The notes: a model not told the origin generated them from the letters alone. DNA of 64,000 nucleotides from Schistosoma mansoni (GCF_000237925.1 NC_031496.1:7613801-7677800), one strand, 5' to 3'; positions 43,331-55,564 are shown, numbered from the stretch's first letter. Numbers and translations are program-made.

Positions 43331-43594
43331 TTTATTCATGTTGAACTATGTTATTTGCTTCGCAATATCTTAACCCAACAACGAATATATATATTATGGG
43401 GCGTTGGCATTGGAAAATTTATTATATGTACGACCTTTGTTATGATCGATTGCTTTAACCGTTTACTAATGACCTGGAGAGATCAAGAATGTTATCACTG
43501 GATACGATGTCAGCTGGGTGTGAACAACCCATACTCTTGTTGGACTGCCTATTTGTCTAAACTGTTCAATTCATTGTTATCCAATACTAGTTAA
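43331..43594 (+). CDS. Unassigned exon-like ORF
   Basis: Open for 87 codons to TAG; contains YILWGVGIGKFIICTTFVMI (hydrophobic) and ECYHWIRCQLG. The hydrophobic-then-aromatic order vaguely recalls the C-terminus of alkaline ceramidases, but the His residues expected there are absent. No clean acceptor and no AATAAA nearby. Low support. Confidence 0.25.
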   Translation, partial: FIHVELCYLLRNILTQQRIYILWGVGIGKFIICTTFVMIDCFNRLLMTWRDQECYHWIRCQLGVNNPYSCWTAYLSKLFNSLLSNTS

Positions 43595-43671
43595 TCCATC
43601 TAAAGTGTCTTCAGATAGTTTAGATGCGTTGGATTTTTAGTAGGGTTTACTACAAGTAAAACTTATCATTT

Positions 43672-44102
43672 TACTCAGTTGGTATTGTTTGCGTAAATCT
43701 TCCCACTGATGTTTAGGACTGCGATTGATCAGTCTCTTATTAGCATATGTGAATCCTGTGTGGACTGCCTCGATATTGTCTTAAGTCACAGGCTTCATAA
43801 ACAAAGATCAGTGGTGGCTAGTAGCCAATAAGAGACCGAGCAATTGCAGTCCGATAAAAGGGAAGATTCAAGCAAGCAATGCCAAGTGAATTTGAGCTTC
43901 ACCCAATTGCACAAGTAAGTGGCTGTCAAAACTCAGTACCTAAGTAGATAAAGTGATGGTGTTTGGAGCGAACAGTACTAGGTTCGAATCCCAGAGTGAA
44001 TATCAACTCTGGGATGCAGATACATCCAGTTGGAAAGCCCCAAATAGAACGAAACGTACGTCCTGGATTCAACTGCTAGCCACCATCCATCTTTGCTTAT
44101 CA
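43672..44102. mobile_element. Sm-alpha-like inverted pair, nearly full plus unit
   Basis: Minus part 43672-43830 (ATTGTTTGCGTAAATCTTCCC ... GGTGGCTAGTAG), then plus unit 43831-44102 with A-box relic, B box GGTTCGAATC and an HHR segment. The HHR is decayed (TTGGAAAG for CTGACGAG). Confidence 0.8.
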
Positions 44103-44458
44103 TTTTTTTATTTCATTTGTATATGTATTTCCACTATCGTATTTTGGAATGGTTTAAAATTGTACTCACTTGTATCGCTAAATTTAATTGGGAATTTATT
44201 TGCTTTCATCGTTTTTGAGTTATAAACCTTACGAGCATCAATTCTAGTTGGTAGGTAATATAGTTTCAATGACTTTAGTAAGAAACGAATTGAACAGTCA
44301 CAGTACTTTGTTCTAACTTATTAGTGACCACAAATTATGTTGTTTCATACACTAAAGTCTACAATGTATAACACCCTATAGCCGCCTTATTTGATTTACT
44401 TCTGGAGCTTTAACTCTTGAAGAATATCTGTGTTATTTGTTTGCCTGCTGATTGAATA

Positions 44459-44510
44459 CTTACTTACTTTCTTACTTACTTTCTTTCTTACTTACTTACT
44501 TACTTACTTT

Positions 44511-44591
<81 letters not shown>

Positions 44592-44599
44592 GTACTTAC
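44459..44599. repeat. (TTAC)n tract = expanded LINE 3' tail
   Basis: About 35 units of TTAC on the plus strand (GTAA on the minus strand), directly joined to the LINE 3' end at 44600. Other family B copies have only 2-5 units, so this tract has expanded. The poly-(Leu/Thr/Tyr) ORFs here are artefacts of the repeat. Confidence 0.95.
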
Positions 44600-46012
44600 G
44601 CCTGTTACCCCTTGTTGAGGAGCATAGGTCGCTCACCAGCATTCTCCATCCAACTCTGTCATGGGCAATCCTTTCCAGTTCTTTTCAGTTGTTATTCATC
44701 CTTTTCATATCTGCTTCTATTCCCCGACGTAATGTGTTCTTTGACCTTCCACTTTTCCGCTTCCCTTCAGAATTCCAAGTTAGGGATTGCCTTGTGATGC
44801 AGTTTGATGATTTCCTTAATGTATGTCCTATCCACTTCCAACGTCTTTTCCTAATTTCCTCTCCAGCTGGAAGCTGGTTTGTCCTCTCCCATAAAACGCT
44901 ATTGTTGATAGTATCCGGCCAATGGATGTTGAGTATTTTGCGTAGACAACTATTTATAAATACTTGTACCTTCCTGATGATGGTCGTAGTAGTTCTCCAC
45001 GTTTCAGCTCCATACAGTAGGACTGTCTTGACGTTCGAATTGAAGATTCTCACTTTGAAATTAGTTGACAGTTGTTTGGAGTTCCATATGTTCTTCAATT
45101 GTAAAAATGCTGCCCTTGCTTTGCCAATCCTCGCCTTTACATCTGCATCCGATCCTCCTTGTTTATCCATGATGCTCCCCAGGTACTTGAATGTTTCCAC
45201 CTCTTCCAGAGTTTCGCCATCAAGTGTTATTGCGTTGGTGTTCTCCGTGTTGCATTTGAGAATCTTGCTTTTTCCTCTGTGAATGTGGAGGCCTATCGAT
45301 GCAGAGACTGCTGCTACATTTGCTGTCTTCATCTGCATTTGTTCGTGTGTATGAGAGAGGAGGGCTAGGTCATCTGCGAAGTCCAAATCATCTAATTGAT
45401 TCTGAGCTGTCCATTGTATTCCGTATTTCCCTTCAGATGTCGAATTCTTCATAATCCAGTCAATCACTAAAAGGAAGAGGAATGGGGAGAGTAGACAGCC
45501 TTGTCTGACTCCGGTCCTCACTGGAAATGCATCTGTCAGCTGTCCTCCATGCATGACTTTGCACTGTAGTCCATCGTATGAGTTTTGGATAATGTTGACA
45601 ATCTTCTCAGGTACTCCGTAGTGTCGAAGAAGTTTCCATAATGTTCTCCTGTCCACGCTGTCAAACGCCTTCTCATAGTCGATGAAGTTGACGTATAGTG
45701 ATGAGTTCCACTCAACTGATTGTTCAACGATGATCCGTAGTGTCGCAATCTGGTCTGTGCACGACCTATCCCTACGGAATCCAGTCTGTCGATCTCGAAG
45801 TTGGGCGTCTACTGCGTCTTTCATCCGATTCAGCAGCACTCTGTTGAAAACTTTCCCTGATACTGATAGCAAACTGATACCTCTGTAATTCTCACATTTG
45901 CTCAGATCTCCCTTCTTTGGTATCTTGATGAGATATCCTTCTTTCCAGTCCGTTGGCACTTGTTCTTCCTCCCAAATCTTCTTGAATAGAAGGTGAAGCA
46001 TGTTTGCAGTTA
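44600..46012 (-). pseudogene. LINE family B, 5'-truncated, RT frame open
   Basis: A 438-codon frame (46001-44685) starts inside the [16 protein letters not shown] (res ~9), NYRGISLLS (~38), [13 protein letters not shown] (~103), [10 protein letters not shown] (~164), catalytic FADD (~205), LLYGAETW (~330), WKWIGHTLR (~385). A TGA at 44685-44687 then replaces Trp. After it the frame stays open through ...RVGWRMLV to the 3' end. EN and the RT N-terminus are missing. It would make RT protein only if a promoter and start were supplied. This is the best-preserved family B copy here. Confidence 0.9.
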
Positions 46013-46957
46013 CTGCATGACAGTATTGTTGTGTGCTAGGTTCAAAGAGAATTGTTTGCTATATGCATGCAAGTCCGCCCCGTTATTGTTCCTATTATTA
46101 TTGAATTCCTGCCTATCTTGAATTTCATAGTGTAGCACTGACTGATTTATTTCTTCAATTTTTCTGGTTATTGGAAATACAGTATATTTAATAAATCTTA
46201 GCAGTCGACTCTTGATTTTATATTGTCTTACAAAAGGCGGATTACCAGTGTATGAGTTATTAAACTCTATGTTACGATTCAAAATAAACGTGATATAAAA
46301 GCATATTCAGATAAGAAGAAAACTGTCGGTTCAACATTAATGATCTTAATGAATATTATAGCAAATCCAAAATAACGAAGTTGTATCTGTAAAATCAAAT
46401 CCACTGATTGTAATACTGTACAATAGGTAAGATATCCAGTCAATTGAATGAAAAGGTGAAGGAAAATGAATAATACCCGAAACATATAACCACACAATAA
46501 TCAATTTTTATTCTTCCAATCTGTGTAAATTTTATTATGTAGGTTCACATTGTTTTCAGCTTTGTACTAAACAGAATGACTAATATGACCCTAATCATTC
46601 ATAACCTTTATATATAATAAGAATAACATATACATACCTACCCAGAATAATGGGTAGCAATTTAAATATACTTCACATAATATGATTCAGATTCATTCGC
46701 AAATGATTAAACAACTACTTAATGAAAAAACTATCTCTCTTCGACCTAATTTGTCTTTAATATTTTTGATAAAGTCCCCGAACTAAGCTTAAACTAGACT
46801 GTCAAACAAAATATTTCCTGTTTCCATTAAGCAGTGGAATCTGACCACGATACGATAGCACGCTGTATGACTTCGCATCCTCGGAAAGACAGATCACCTT
46901 TGCACCAGTGACTGATAATGGTTTGAAAGCAGAAGCCAAAATAGTTGTCACGGGGTA

Positions 46958-46960
<3 letters not shown>
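46013..46960. other. AT-rich spacer, no gene seen
   Basis: Minus-strand ORFs of 72-90 codons show no recognisable domain or splice context. Confidence 0.4.

Positions 46961-47008
<48 letters not shown>
46961..47008. repeat. (TA)24 microsatellite
   Basis: Perfect 48-bp TA run. Confidence 0.98.
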
Positions 47009-47011
<3 letters not shown>

Positions 47012-47219
47012 CAACACTGGCTTAAAATGTTAGTTTTATATATTAAAGTCAACAGTTCGTATCCATCAACACAGTCAACACAGTTTCACAGACAAACATC
47101 ATCTTCTCAATGAGTAAAAATATCTACGTCCAGACAGAAGTTGATAAAAGGACGTCCTAAGAAACAGTTGAATCGGATGTGTATCAAAAATAATTAACAT
47201 ATAGTGAAAGATGGAATCC

Positions 47220-47695
47220 ACTTGTGTTAGTTGTTTGAATCTTCCCCATCGAATGTTTAGAACTGCGATCAATCAATCTATCTTAGCAAATGTTTATCTT
47301 ATCCGGATTGCCTCAACGAGTTCCAAACAGGAAGAAACTTACATCCTCAATTCCTCTATCAGCCACTATTGAACTCTGCTCAAAATTTTTATGAGTTAAT
47401 GATAATATCGACGCAATCTGCGCAGGATACATATATGCCAAAAAAAACTGGTCAGCAGCAGTGGGAAGACTCAAACATGAAATACAAATGAATTAAAATC
47501 CACCCCATTTCACAAGTTAGTGACTACCTGGAATTAGTGAGTAACAGGACAATGCTTCGTTTGAAGCGGGAAGTACTGATTTCGAATCTCAGAGTGAATA
47601 TGAACTCTGTTATCCACGCACATCCAGCCGACGAGTCCTGAATAGGACAAAACGCGTGTCCTAGATCCCAATGTTAGCCACAATTCAACTCAGAT
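47220..47695. mobile_element. Sm-alpha-like inverted pair, old
   Basis: Minus part 47220-47390, plus part 47395-47695 with diverged boxes. The HHR segment (CCGACGA, GTCC/GGAC, AAAAC for GAAAC, GTC) is inactive. Confidence 0.7.
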
Positions 47696-47859
47696 TAAGG
47701 TGAAAAGTAGATCTGGTTTGAAAATTAATCTTAGAAGAAATATAAACTCAATGGCAGTGAGAATGGATTAAAATGATTTTATACGTTTTGCCATCTTCAG
47801 TTATTTAGTCATCAAGATAAATAAAACAACCATAGGAAATTCCCTTATCAGTAAGGGGG

Positions 47860-48112
47860 TTCGTGGAAATTGTTGTAATTTATTTTGGTTATTTGGCAGT
47901 ATCGCAAGTTGATCAAAGTTAGATATGTAGACTTTTGGACGCTAGTTCAGTTGTTGTAAGGTTAAATTTTTACAGCGTTATATCAAGTTCCTGGGTTCGA
48001 CCCTCGGTAAGGTTGAGGATTTCCAGTGCCGGAGATTCTCAAACTAGCATTAAACAGCTGTTTAATCCTTCTTGGATTTCAACGATTGTCTGACTTAGAT
48101 ATGTTAGTGTTC
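47860..48112 (+). mobile_element. Ancient SINE-B relative
   Basis: TTCGTGGAAATTGTTGTAATTT-like start, then GGTTCGACCC (B-box-like), then CGATTGTCTGACTTAG. Strongly diverged. Confidence 0.4.
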
Positions 48113-48686
48113 TCAAAAAACCTTGTTTTTCTAAAAGTAAGCATTTACCAAAACAATACCTATTTTTAAATTAGCAAACCTTAGAAACTAATAGTTAAAA
48201 CAAAAGCCTCGCACTGACAAGAAAATACAAAGCCGCTTAGGCAACTGACGGTTTTCAATATTTACAGACAGTGCATGCTAAATTTTACCGAACTGTGCTT
48301 ATGATTTGGAATCCATGACCTTCTAAAGTATGTCAGTGTAAGCAATTCAAAGTTACTTTTACCTTATGTGAACAATCTTTATGATAATAAGATGCAAATT
48401 ATGGCAACACTAAGATTTATTGACGAGCCAGTCAGATTCAAGATAGCTTCTCATGGATTTTGATTGAAATTCATTCATCTTTATTGCTACGTTGAATTCT
48501 TGAATTATAGCAGACATCATTTTGTGATGAAAGCTCTAAACTTGACTCTTTATTTCAATTGCTTTACTTAATTACTATTCCCAAATCCTAAATTCATTTT
48601 GAATCTATGAAATGGCTGAAATCTCGCATGGCCACTTTTATAATTCCTCAAGGTCATTCTTAAATTATGATGTCACTCAAATTGTC

Positions 48687-48722
48687 ATTATTATTATTAT
48701 TATTATTAGTAGTAGTAGTAGT
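48687..48722. repeat. (ATT)n(AGT)n microsatellite
   Basis: ATT units followed by AGT units immediately before a LINE 3' fragment. Confidence 0.9.
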
Positions 48723-48727
48723 ATATC

Positions 48728-49199
48728 AAAGTCAGAATCTTCATTACGAACGTCGACTATTCTACTGTACGGAGCTGAAACGTGGAGAACTACCACAACC
48801 ATCATCAAAAACCCACAAGTATTCTCAAACGATTCTTCAGTGTCCGTTGACAAGATATGATCAGCGATGGTCTAATATTGCAGAGAACAGATCAGTTACT
48901 ATTTGAAGAGGAAATTAAAAAAATATATCGGAGGTGAATAGGACATACATTACGGAAATAATCAAACTGCATCACAAGGCAAGCGCTAACTTGGAATCCT
49001 GAAGGGAAATGGAAATGGGGAAGACCAACGAATACATTGCGTAGGGAATTGGAATCAGACATGAAAAGGATGAATAGCAACTGGGAAGAACTGGAAAGAA
49101 CTACCTAGAACAGAGTTGGATGGAGAATACTAGTGGGAGGCCTATGCTCCTCGACAAGGGGTAATAGGCGTAAGTAAGTAAGTAAGTAAGTAAATAAGT
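48728..49199 (+). pseudogene. LINE family B 3'-end copy
   Basis: From the LLYGAETW region through a frame-broken tail to GTAATAGGCGTAAGTAAGTAAGTAAGTAAGTAA. Has deletions (near 48830-48900) and stops. The Trp codon mutated to TGA elsewhere is TGG here (49080-49082). Confidence 0.85.
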
Positions 49200-49543
49200 A
49201 GTAGTTATTGTTTTTGTATTTACTAGATTTTAGACATCAAGCTAAGAAATATTGTAAGTCCTAAGTAACATGAATATAGAAAATTGTCCACAAAAGCTAA
49301 TTTTAGAAAAGTAATTTTGATCATTTTCAGTATTTTTTTAAAATTTTTATGTATAAAGTACAATTCTATTGTTCACTTGTCAAATTTGAACTCTGAAAAT
49401 AACTCAATTTAAGCAAAAGTAAATCATAAAGTATGTCATGTATTAAGATAGAATATAAAGTTATTAATTAGGTAAGTGAGTTATATGGTTTTATAAAGTG
49501 ATAGCTTTGAAAATTTCGTTGAACTCTGAACAATTATTAAGTT

Positions 49544-49889
49544 TCATAGTTGAAATCATGGGTCAATTGAAGCTAGACCACCATCGAAAACCTGAAAGCA
49601 CTCGCGAGTGCGGGATCGTGGATGCGCACTGCCGAGGAGNNNNNNNNNNNNNNNNNNNNNNNNNNNNNNNNNNNNNNNNNNNNNNNNNNNNNNNNNNNNN
49701 NNNNNNNNNNNNNNNNNNNNNNNNNNNNNNNNNNNNNNNNNNNNNNNNNNNNNNNNNNNNNNNNNNNNNNNNNNNNNNNNNNNNNNNNNNNNNNNNNNNN
49801 NNNNNNNNNNNNNNNNNNNNNNNNNNNNNNNNNNNNNNNACCCATGATTTCAACTATGAAAATACTGAATTCTCCCAAAGCCGCCTCTG
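49544..49889 (+). mobile_element. SINE-B fold-back with gap, perfect 12-bp duplication
   Basis: Duplication AATTATTAAGTT at 49532-49543 and 49890-49901. Left arm is the inverted 3' end, jumping at about 49602 into sense GCGAGTGCGGGATCGTGG. A 200-N gap follows at GCCGAGGAG. Confidence 0.85.
49640..49839. other. Assembly gap (200 N)
   Basis: Exactly 200 N inside a fold-back SINE, like the gap at 7335. Confidence 1.
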
Positions 49890-50004
49890 AATTATTAAGT
49901 TGTTTAAACTATTTTTAAGCTTTTCTTCATTATAATCTTATTTCATGTACACTTGATTAATGTACTGTATGCTTATTTGGATTGAATAAACAAGTTTTTA
50001 TAAG

Positions 50005-50190
50005 CCAGGATGGATGGTGGCTAGCAGTGAAATTTAGGACGCACGTTTAATCGTATTTGGGACTCGTCGGCTGGATGCATCTGCATCCCAGAGTTGATAT
50101 TCACCCCTGGACTCGGACCCAGTACCGTTCGCTTCAAACGCAGTCCAAAACATCAATGGGAAGATTTAAACAAACAATACCAAATGGATT
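50005..50190. mobile_element. Sm-alpha-like inverted pair, short
   Basis: Minus HHR-to-tRNA part (50005-50141), joined to plus-strand GCAGTCCAAAACATCAATGGGAAG. HHR damaged (CGCACGTTTAATCG). Confidence 0.75.
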
Positions 50191-50681
50191 TAAATAAGTT
50201 TTTATTATCGATTATGAATTCGATCTGCTGCTTGATTGTGACTGAGCTAAATTCTGTCGCGAAAAACTTTTTCTCGCTTTCTGTTACCATGTTATCAATA
50301 GTAACTGACTAAGCAAGAAATTTAGCATAAGAAGATATAATAAGTTAATCGGACTCTTTTACAATTGAAGTCAGATAGGATTCCGTCTAAATTCTCATGG
50401 GACAATTATGAACAAGAATGAAATAACAGACCAATATTTCTTACTTTTCAGTAGTACTGTGAAAGTTGCCAACGGCTAATGAAAATTACCTTTCTTTACT
50501 TAACTTTTTAAAGTTTTCAAACATCACATTGAGTCATAATTGATGAAACAGATGATATGATCAACCAAATCTAATTAATATATGTAAACCATCAAAGGTT
50601 GGAATGCCTAAAAGTAGATTAATATATATATCTTGTAAATTTTCCATATCTTATGAATACGTAATTTGCACTGTACTTCTG

Positions 50682-51645
50682 TGTTATGTCTTGTGGCCTG
50701 CGTGCCCCCTTCATGTATAACATGGTAATACCGCCAATCTGAGAGCAGTGAATTATCGATCGGACCAATGACACACGAAACCAGTACGAGTAGTCTAGAG
50801 TACTTATCGGTCCTGCTTCCCGCCTAGCCGAGCCAGTCAAGTCCAGAACACCAATAACAACCTCTGCAATAAGATGCATTTATTTCAAACATACTGGGTC
50901 CATATACCAACCAGATAGACCACATCGTACCATAAAATAAGAAACAACATTTGTACAAGATTTAGCCATATGTGGCTGTGAATAAGGGAGATAGTAACTG
51001 ATAGACAAGGCATAACTCAAGAATGTTACATCATATAACGATGGTTCATAGGTCAAAATAAAGCTCATAATAAGAGGGACATGAATATGAATAGTTTAAA
51101 TTCACTTGGTATTGTTTGCTTGAATATTCTCATTGATGTTTAGAACTGCAATTTATCAGTCTCTTATTGGCATATATGCATCCTGTACGTATTGCCTCGA
51201 TATAGCCTTAATTCACAAGCATTATAAGCAAAGATGGATAGTCGCTAGCAGTGAAACCCAGCACGCGCGTTTCGTCCTATTTGGGACTCATCAGCTGGAC
51301 GCACCTGCATCTCAGAGTTGATGTTCATTATGGGACTCGAACCCAGTTTCTTTCGCTTCAAACGTCATCACGTTATCCACTTACCTACTGAGTCCTGATA
51401 GCCACTGACTTGTGCAATTGAGAGAAGTTTAAATTCACTTAGTATTGTTTGTTTGAATCTTCAGATTTATGTTTAGGACTACAATTGAAGCGAAAGATAC
51501 TGAGTTCGAGTCCCATAGTGAACATCAACTCTGAGATGCTGAATATTTTAGTTAGCTAACAATTATACACTAAAGATATACACATATTATTGATCCATAA
51601 ACGTATCTCAAATTTACCATTCATTATTCTTATCGGGATATAACA
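50682..51645 (+). mobile_element. Solo LTR split by a nested Sm-alpha insertion
   Basis: TGTTATGTC ... GGATATAACA, homologous to 2299-2812. LTR sequence stops near 51093 and resumes at 51541; the insert is a SINE. Flanking 5-mers are TTCTG and TTCAA, not a clean duplication. Confidence 0.85.
51094..51540 (-). mobile_element. Sm-alpha-like unit, longer than one monomer, nested in an LTR
   Basis: One complete minus-strand unit (51094-51430). The next unit's start is repeated in the same sense (TTTAAATTCACTTAGTATTG ... AGGACTACAATT), then a short inverted piece (GAAGCGAAAGATACTGAG ... GAGATGCT). HHR: CTGATGA, GTCC/GGAC, GAAAC intact but the cleavage triplet is GTG. Rough flank similarity (GAATATGAATAGTTT versus GAATATTTTAGTT). 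Confidence 0.85.
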
Positions 51646-51892
51646 TTCAAAAACAAATCTTTGCTTCTAAGACCACATGATATAAACAAATGTCTATAAA
51701 CACCTCGAGAGTCGTAAAAATACAAACAACAACTAAGAATTGTTCAACTTAAGTCATAATTGCATCTGATTAAGTACAATTGAAATAATTTCTATTTTAT
51801 TTATATTTAATTACCATCTTATCTTGGATGTTTTAAATGAAGTCTTCATTGTACTATTCACTTGAATTAACACTTAATTAAAATATTCAAAA

Positions 51893-52201
51893 AGGGTTTT
51901 GTGGATATTTCAGTAATTTTATAGTTGAAATCATGAGTCAACTAGGTCTGTTGTGATATATCAACTCGCTGAAGACAATTGGTGAACGGTTGCTCAATTT
52001 CGTGGATCGATTGAAGTTAGACTGATAGGTTCTGGGTTCGAATCTCTTGGGGCGGAATCTTGGATACGCACTTCTGAGGAGTCCCACAATAAGATGAAAC
52101 GGCCATCCAGTGCTCCCAGGTTTTCCATGGTGGTCTAGCTTCAATTGAATCATGATCTCAACTGTATAAAATTACTAAAATCTCCAAAAAACCCCCCTTC
52201 T
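51893..52201 (+). mobile_element. SINE-B fold-back
   Basis: Short inverted 3' end (GGGTTTTGTGGATATTTCAG ... TCATGAGTCAAC), then sense sequence from TAGGTCTGTTGTGATA with an internal deletion that removes the A box, then B box GGTTCGAATC, an HHR (CTGAGGA, GAAAC, triplet ATC; stem II weak) and a 3' end. Confidence 0.8.
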
Positions 52202-52552
52202 AATTAATATTTTATTGAAAATTCTCATCTAGAATCTCACATTTTATAAAATAATCAAATTTTCATTATTTTTAATTTATTAAATTAGAATAAAAAAGAA
52301 TCTTCTTATTAAGTCAGATTTCATTGAATTAGAAAATATTAGAATAATGAGAAAAAAATTTGACCATTTAAATTTAACGCTAATTGATAGGACAAGGTCA
52401 CTTAACATAAGTATAGTTGATATGGAAGCCAACTTTGTAGAGTATTACATTCTGAGATCCATAATAATAAAAGAATAAATGAAGATTTTTGAAAATACTG
52501 AGTTGAGAAATATGATTGTACAATTAAATGTGTGGTTAACTATTGTCAAATC

Positions 52553-52815
52553 AGGGAAAAGACGTTGGTAGTGGATCGGACATACATTAAGGAAATCACC
52601 AAACTGCATCACGAGGCAAGCGCTAACTTGGAATTCTGAAGGGAAGCGGAAAAGTGGAAGGCCAAAGAACACATTGCGTAGGGAATTGGAATCAGATATG
52701 AAAAGGATGAATGTTAACTGAAAAGAACTGGAAAGGACTGCCCATGACAGAGTTGGATGGAGAATGCTGGTGTGCGGCCTATGCTCCTCCACGAGGGGTA
52801 ACAGGCGTAAGTAAG
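52553..52815 (+). mobile_element. LINE family B 3'-end fragment with perfect 12-bp duplication
   Basis: Duplication TATTGTCAAATC at 52541-52552 and 52816-52827. Same extent as 11194-11456 (both start near GGAAAAGACG/GAAAAGACA) and the same TGA (52719-52721). Tail GTAACAGGCGTAAGTAAG. Confidence 0.9.
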
Positions 52816-53445
52816 TATTGTCAAATCGAATATAGGAGTTATTTAGTAAACTTTTGGTTTATACAGTTCGTGTATTAATTTCTCCTAAGTGAGTGTAATT
52901 TGATTACATAAGCTTTGAGTGAGCTTTATTTCTGTTGGACACCAACCAGTTAATATGTATCATTAGAAAGGTTTGACTTGATAATTTCAACCAATTGAAA
53001 CTATAGGATGAGAGAACACTTAAAGCAAACAAATCAGCCTGATCCACTGATACAAGTAATTGAAAAATACGAAAAGATAACATTCTTATCTTGTGAGACT
53101 TGTCCGATGAGAAGAGACATAATGATTTTATGAGAATTAGTCGACTAGTTTCATATTTCGACTTCATTTTTAAAACCGATATGTCTAACTCTTAATCATT
53201 TAAGCCCTTAAGTAATGAACCCCATAACTTTATTCAATATTTTGAGATCTGATAAAGCAGTTCTTGTTGGAATGTTTGTCGACATAAACACTGATTATTA
53301 AATATTTTGGCTAATGTAGAGAACAGAGTTTCTCATTGTGAAACTAACTCATAATTTACAAGTACATTCATAAGTTCTTTTCAGATACAGCTCTCAGTAA
53401 CAGGATCTTGTTTACAGAAGTTACTAAATCTGATAGTAATATCAT

Positions 53446-53597
53446 AGTAACTAACCTCTAAATGAAAGTATTTGTGGTTAGCGTTTTTTTAGCGAATTAG
53501 TTTTCTACGGGATGGGGTCGCTAACCCCATGCTCAACCCTCCTCCTTTATCCGGGCTTGGGACCTGCAGTAGCCCCCAGAGAGGCTACAGATGGAGT
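53446..53597 (-). mobile_element. LINE family B 5'-end-only copy with perfect 12-bp duplication
   Basis: Minus strand starts ACTCCATCTGTAG, the same 5' terminus as the copy at 29998, and includes both leader hairpins (GTAGCC/GGCTAC and GGGGT/ACCCC). Duplication TAGTAATATCAT at 53434-53445 and 53598-53609. 3'-truncated before coding begins. Confidence 0.8.
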
Positions 53598-53609
53598 TAG
53601 TAATATCAT

Positions 53610-54592
53610 GGGTTTGACTAAATAATTCACTGAGTTAAACAATTTACTTCAGTAACTTTCACTAACACCTAAGAAAATCTAACACATCACAGTTATTAAC
53701 TCCCTAATAAGACGTGTAAACTTTAGTAGATGTTGGAGTTAAGAACAGAAAACTATCCTAAAACATGTTTGATTGGTATGATTTACTGGGCGTGGAATAT
53801 TTATGTAACATTAATTTGTTAGTGAACAACTAATTAATTCGAAAGTATATTAACTCAAGTTTTCTCCATTTTGTTGAAACTACATGAATGATTATCCAGT
53901 TTTTGTCCCATAGAATCCCTCAGAACTATAGTTGCATAGATGTTATATAGAAAGTGAGTGATGAATTGACTAGGAGAGGTAAATTGTTGGTCGAGGTACT
54001 TGATTTTAAGTCATTAGGTCACATCTTTGAACGTCTTTCTGCTTAGTTCCTTTTGACTGGTTGACAAGTAACAATAGCTTTCACATAAACAGTGTACCTC
54101 GACGACAAATACATAAACATTTACTGCATAGGTGAGTTACATAGATCATGAACTAATCAAATATAAGTTGAATGCTATATATTCGTAATGCTGTCTATTT
54201 ATTCTTTAGTTTGTTAGTGAAGCATCCATTTTCAATCGTATATAACAGACTTAGTACTACGTTGTTCAAATATGAAAACAATCTTCATGTCTAGAGAGAA
54301 AAACTACTGTTTTAACGTTCATTACCAAAAAAGATACATTCAATTCTCAGCAGCATGTATTAATAAATTTGACAATGACTTATTTCGGCCTTTGTAAAAT
54401 ATCATAATTATGAACTTATAACTGTAGAGCCTAATGATGAAATTATTAGAAACAATTGTTCGCTCAAATATTCTTCATTCTCTTTAAATGCAACATTTAT
54501 ATGTAATGATGATTATCTTTTATTGGTCCGTAATCTGACTCCAGTTAGATCAGAAAAATGATCGTTATCGGATGACTGCTATCGAAATATAC
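53610..54592. other. AT-rich spacer, no gene seen
   Basis: No supported coding, RNA or repeat. Confidence 0.4.
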
Positions 54593-54598
54593 ATTCTG

Positions 54599-54993
54599 GC
54601 TACTCTCATCGACTTAACTTGCGTTAATGAGTAACAGCATTAAATAAGTCAAATACGAGAATGGATTTTGAATACGTGTATTTCATACAATCACTGATTC
54701 AGACAGACTATCAAAGAAACGAAGCGAAACGAAATGACGCGCGGTAGTGACGGCGTGTGAGCCAACTCAATTTAACCAAGCGTGAAGCGATATTTATAGT
54801 CGAACAAAAATGTGTTACAGACACATGATGAGTAAGGTAAGTGATTAGCACACATACGATCATATAAAAATCAGTCAGGATTAATAAGCGAATAAACGAC
54901 AGGGTAAAAATGAGGCTTGAGAAGAATGAATAGATCGATCTGTTCAGAGGCTAGAATAACCTATATGGGCTTGGCATAGTAACAGCCCCTACA
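54599..54993 (-). mobile_element. Probable solo LTR (third family)
   Basis: On the minus strand it starts TGTAGGGGCTGTTAC, has CTATAAATATCGC (TATA box) and is GC-richer than its surroundings (GCCGTCACTACCGCGCGTC). ACATT occurs at 54593-54597 and 54994-54998, one base out of register with the TG start. Plausible but not proven. Confidence 0.5.
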
Positions 54994-55390
54994 ACATTGT
55001 ATATGATTACGCGCCAAATTTGAATTACAGATATAATACATCCGAGTGAATTCACTGTACTCTTTCTAACTTGAGTTCTAGTCTAATCTCGACTACCAGA
55101 GTACGTATAGGGGAATCCTAAGAATTACTAAACAATATATAAAGTTTACTGCTTCTACTTTCCACACTCATAATATTCAAGTTGTACAGTTTATATAGTC
55201 TTAAGGTGTAAGATGTATAAGTTTCGGCACACACATAGTTTCATTTGACAATGAATCATTCAAATTATGTGAAATCTTAATCGATTTTTTCATATGAAAG
55301 TGACCTTGTGACTTAAACTTCAGAATTTTTTGTATATCAACATGGTTTGATCATCTAATTCTTGTTAGTCACATTGATACAAAGTGTATA

Positions 55391-55391
<1 letters not shown>

Positions 55392-55423
<32 letters not shown>

Positions 55424-55465
55424 GTAGTAGTAGCAGTAGTAGTAGTAGTAGCAGTAGTAGTAGTA
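55392..55465. repeat. (ATT)n(AGT)n microsatellite
   Basis: About 11 ATT units, then AGT/AGC units; same two-part design as at 48687. Confidence 0.9.
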
Positions 55466-55564
55466 ACAATAAATAATAGTAAACAAAATGAAATCATGTG
55501 GGCGACCGGGAAGTGATAACCGCCCTCATACCACTAACAGCACTCGAGGCCACTCAAGATGTAA

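Noticed and set aside
43355-43594. Alkaline ceramidase C-terminus
   Set aside because: Only a loose hydrophobic pattern; the expected conserved His residues are missing, so kept as an unassigned ORF.
44430-45282. Long plus-strand ORF with Leu/Thr/Tyr repeats
   Set aside because: It translates the TTAC microsatellite and then the antisense strand of LINE RT.
48667-48906. Plus-strand ORFs of about 80 codons
   Set aside because: They translate a microsatellite and an out-of-frame part of the LINE B fragment.
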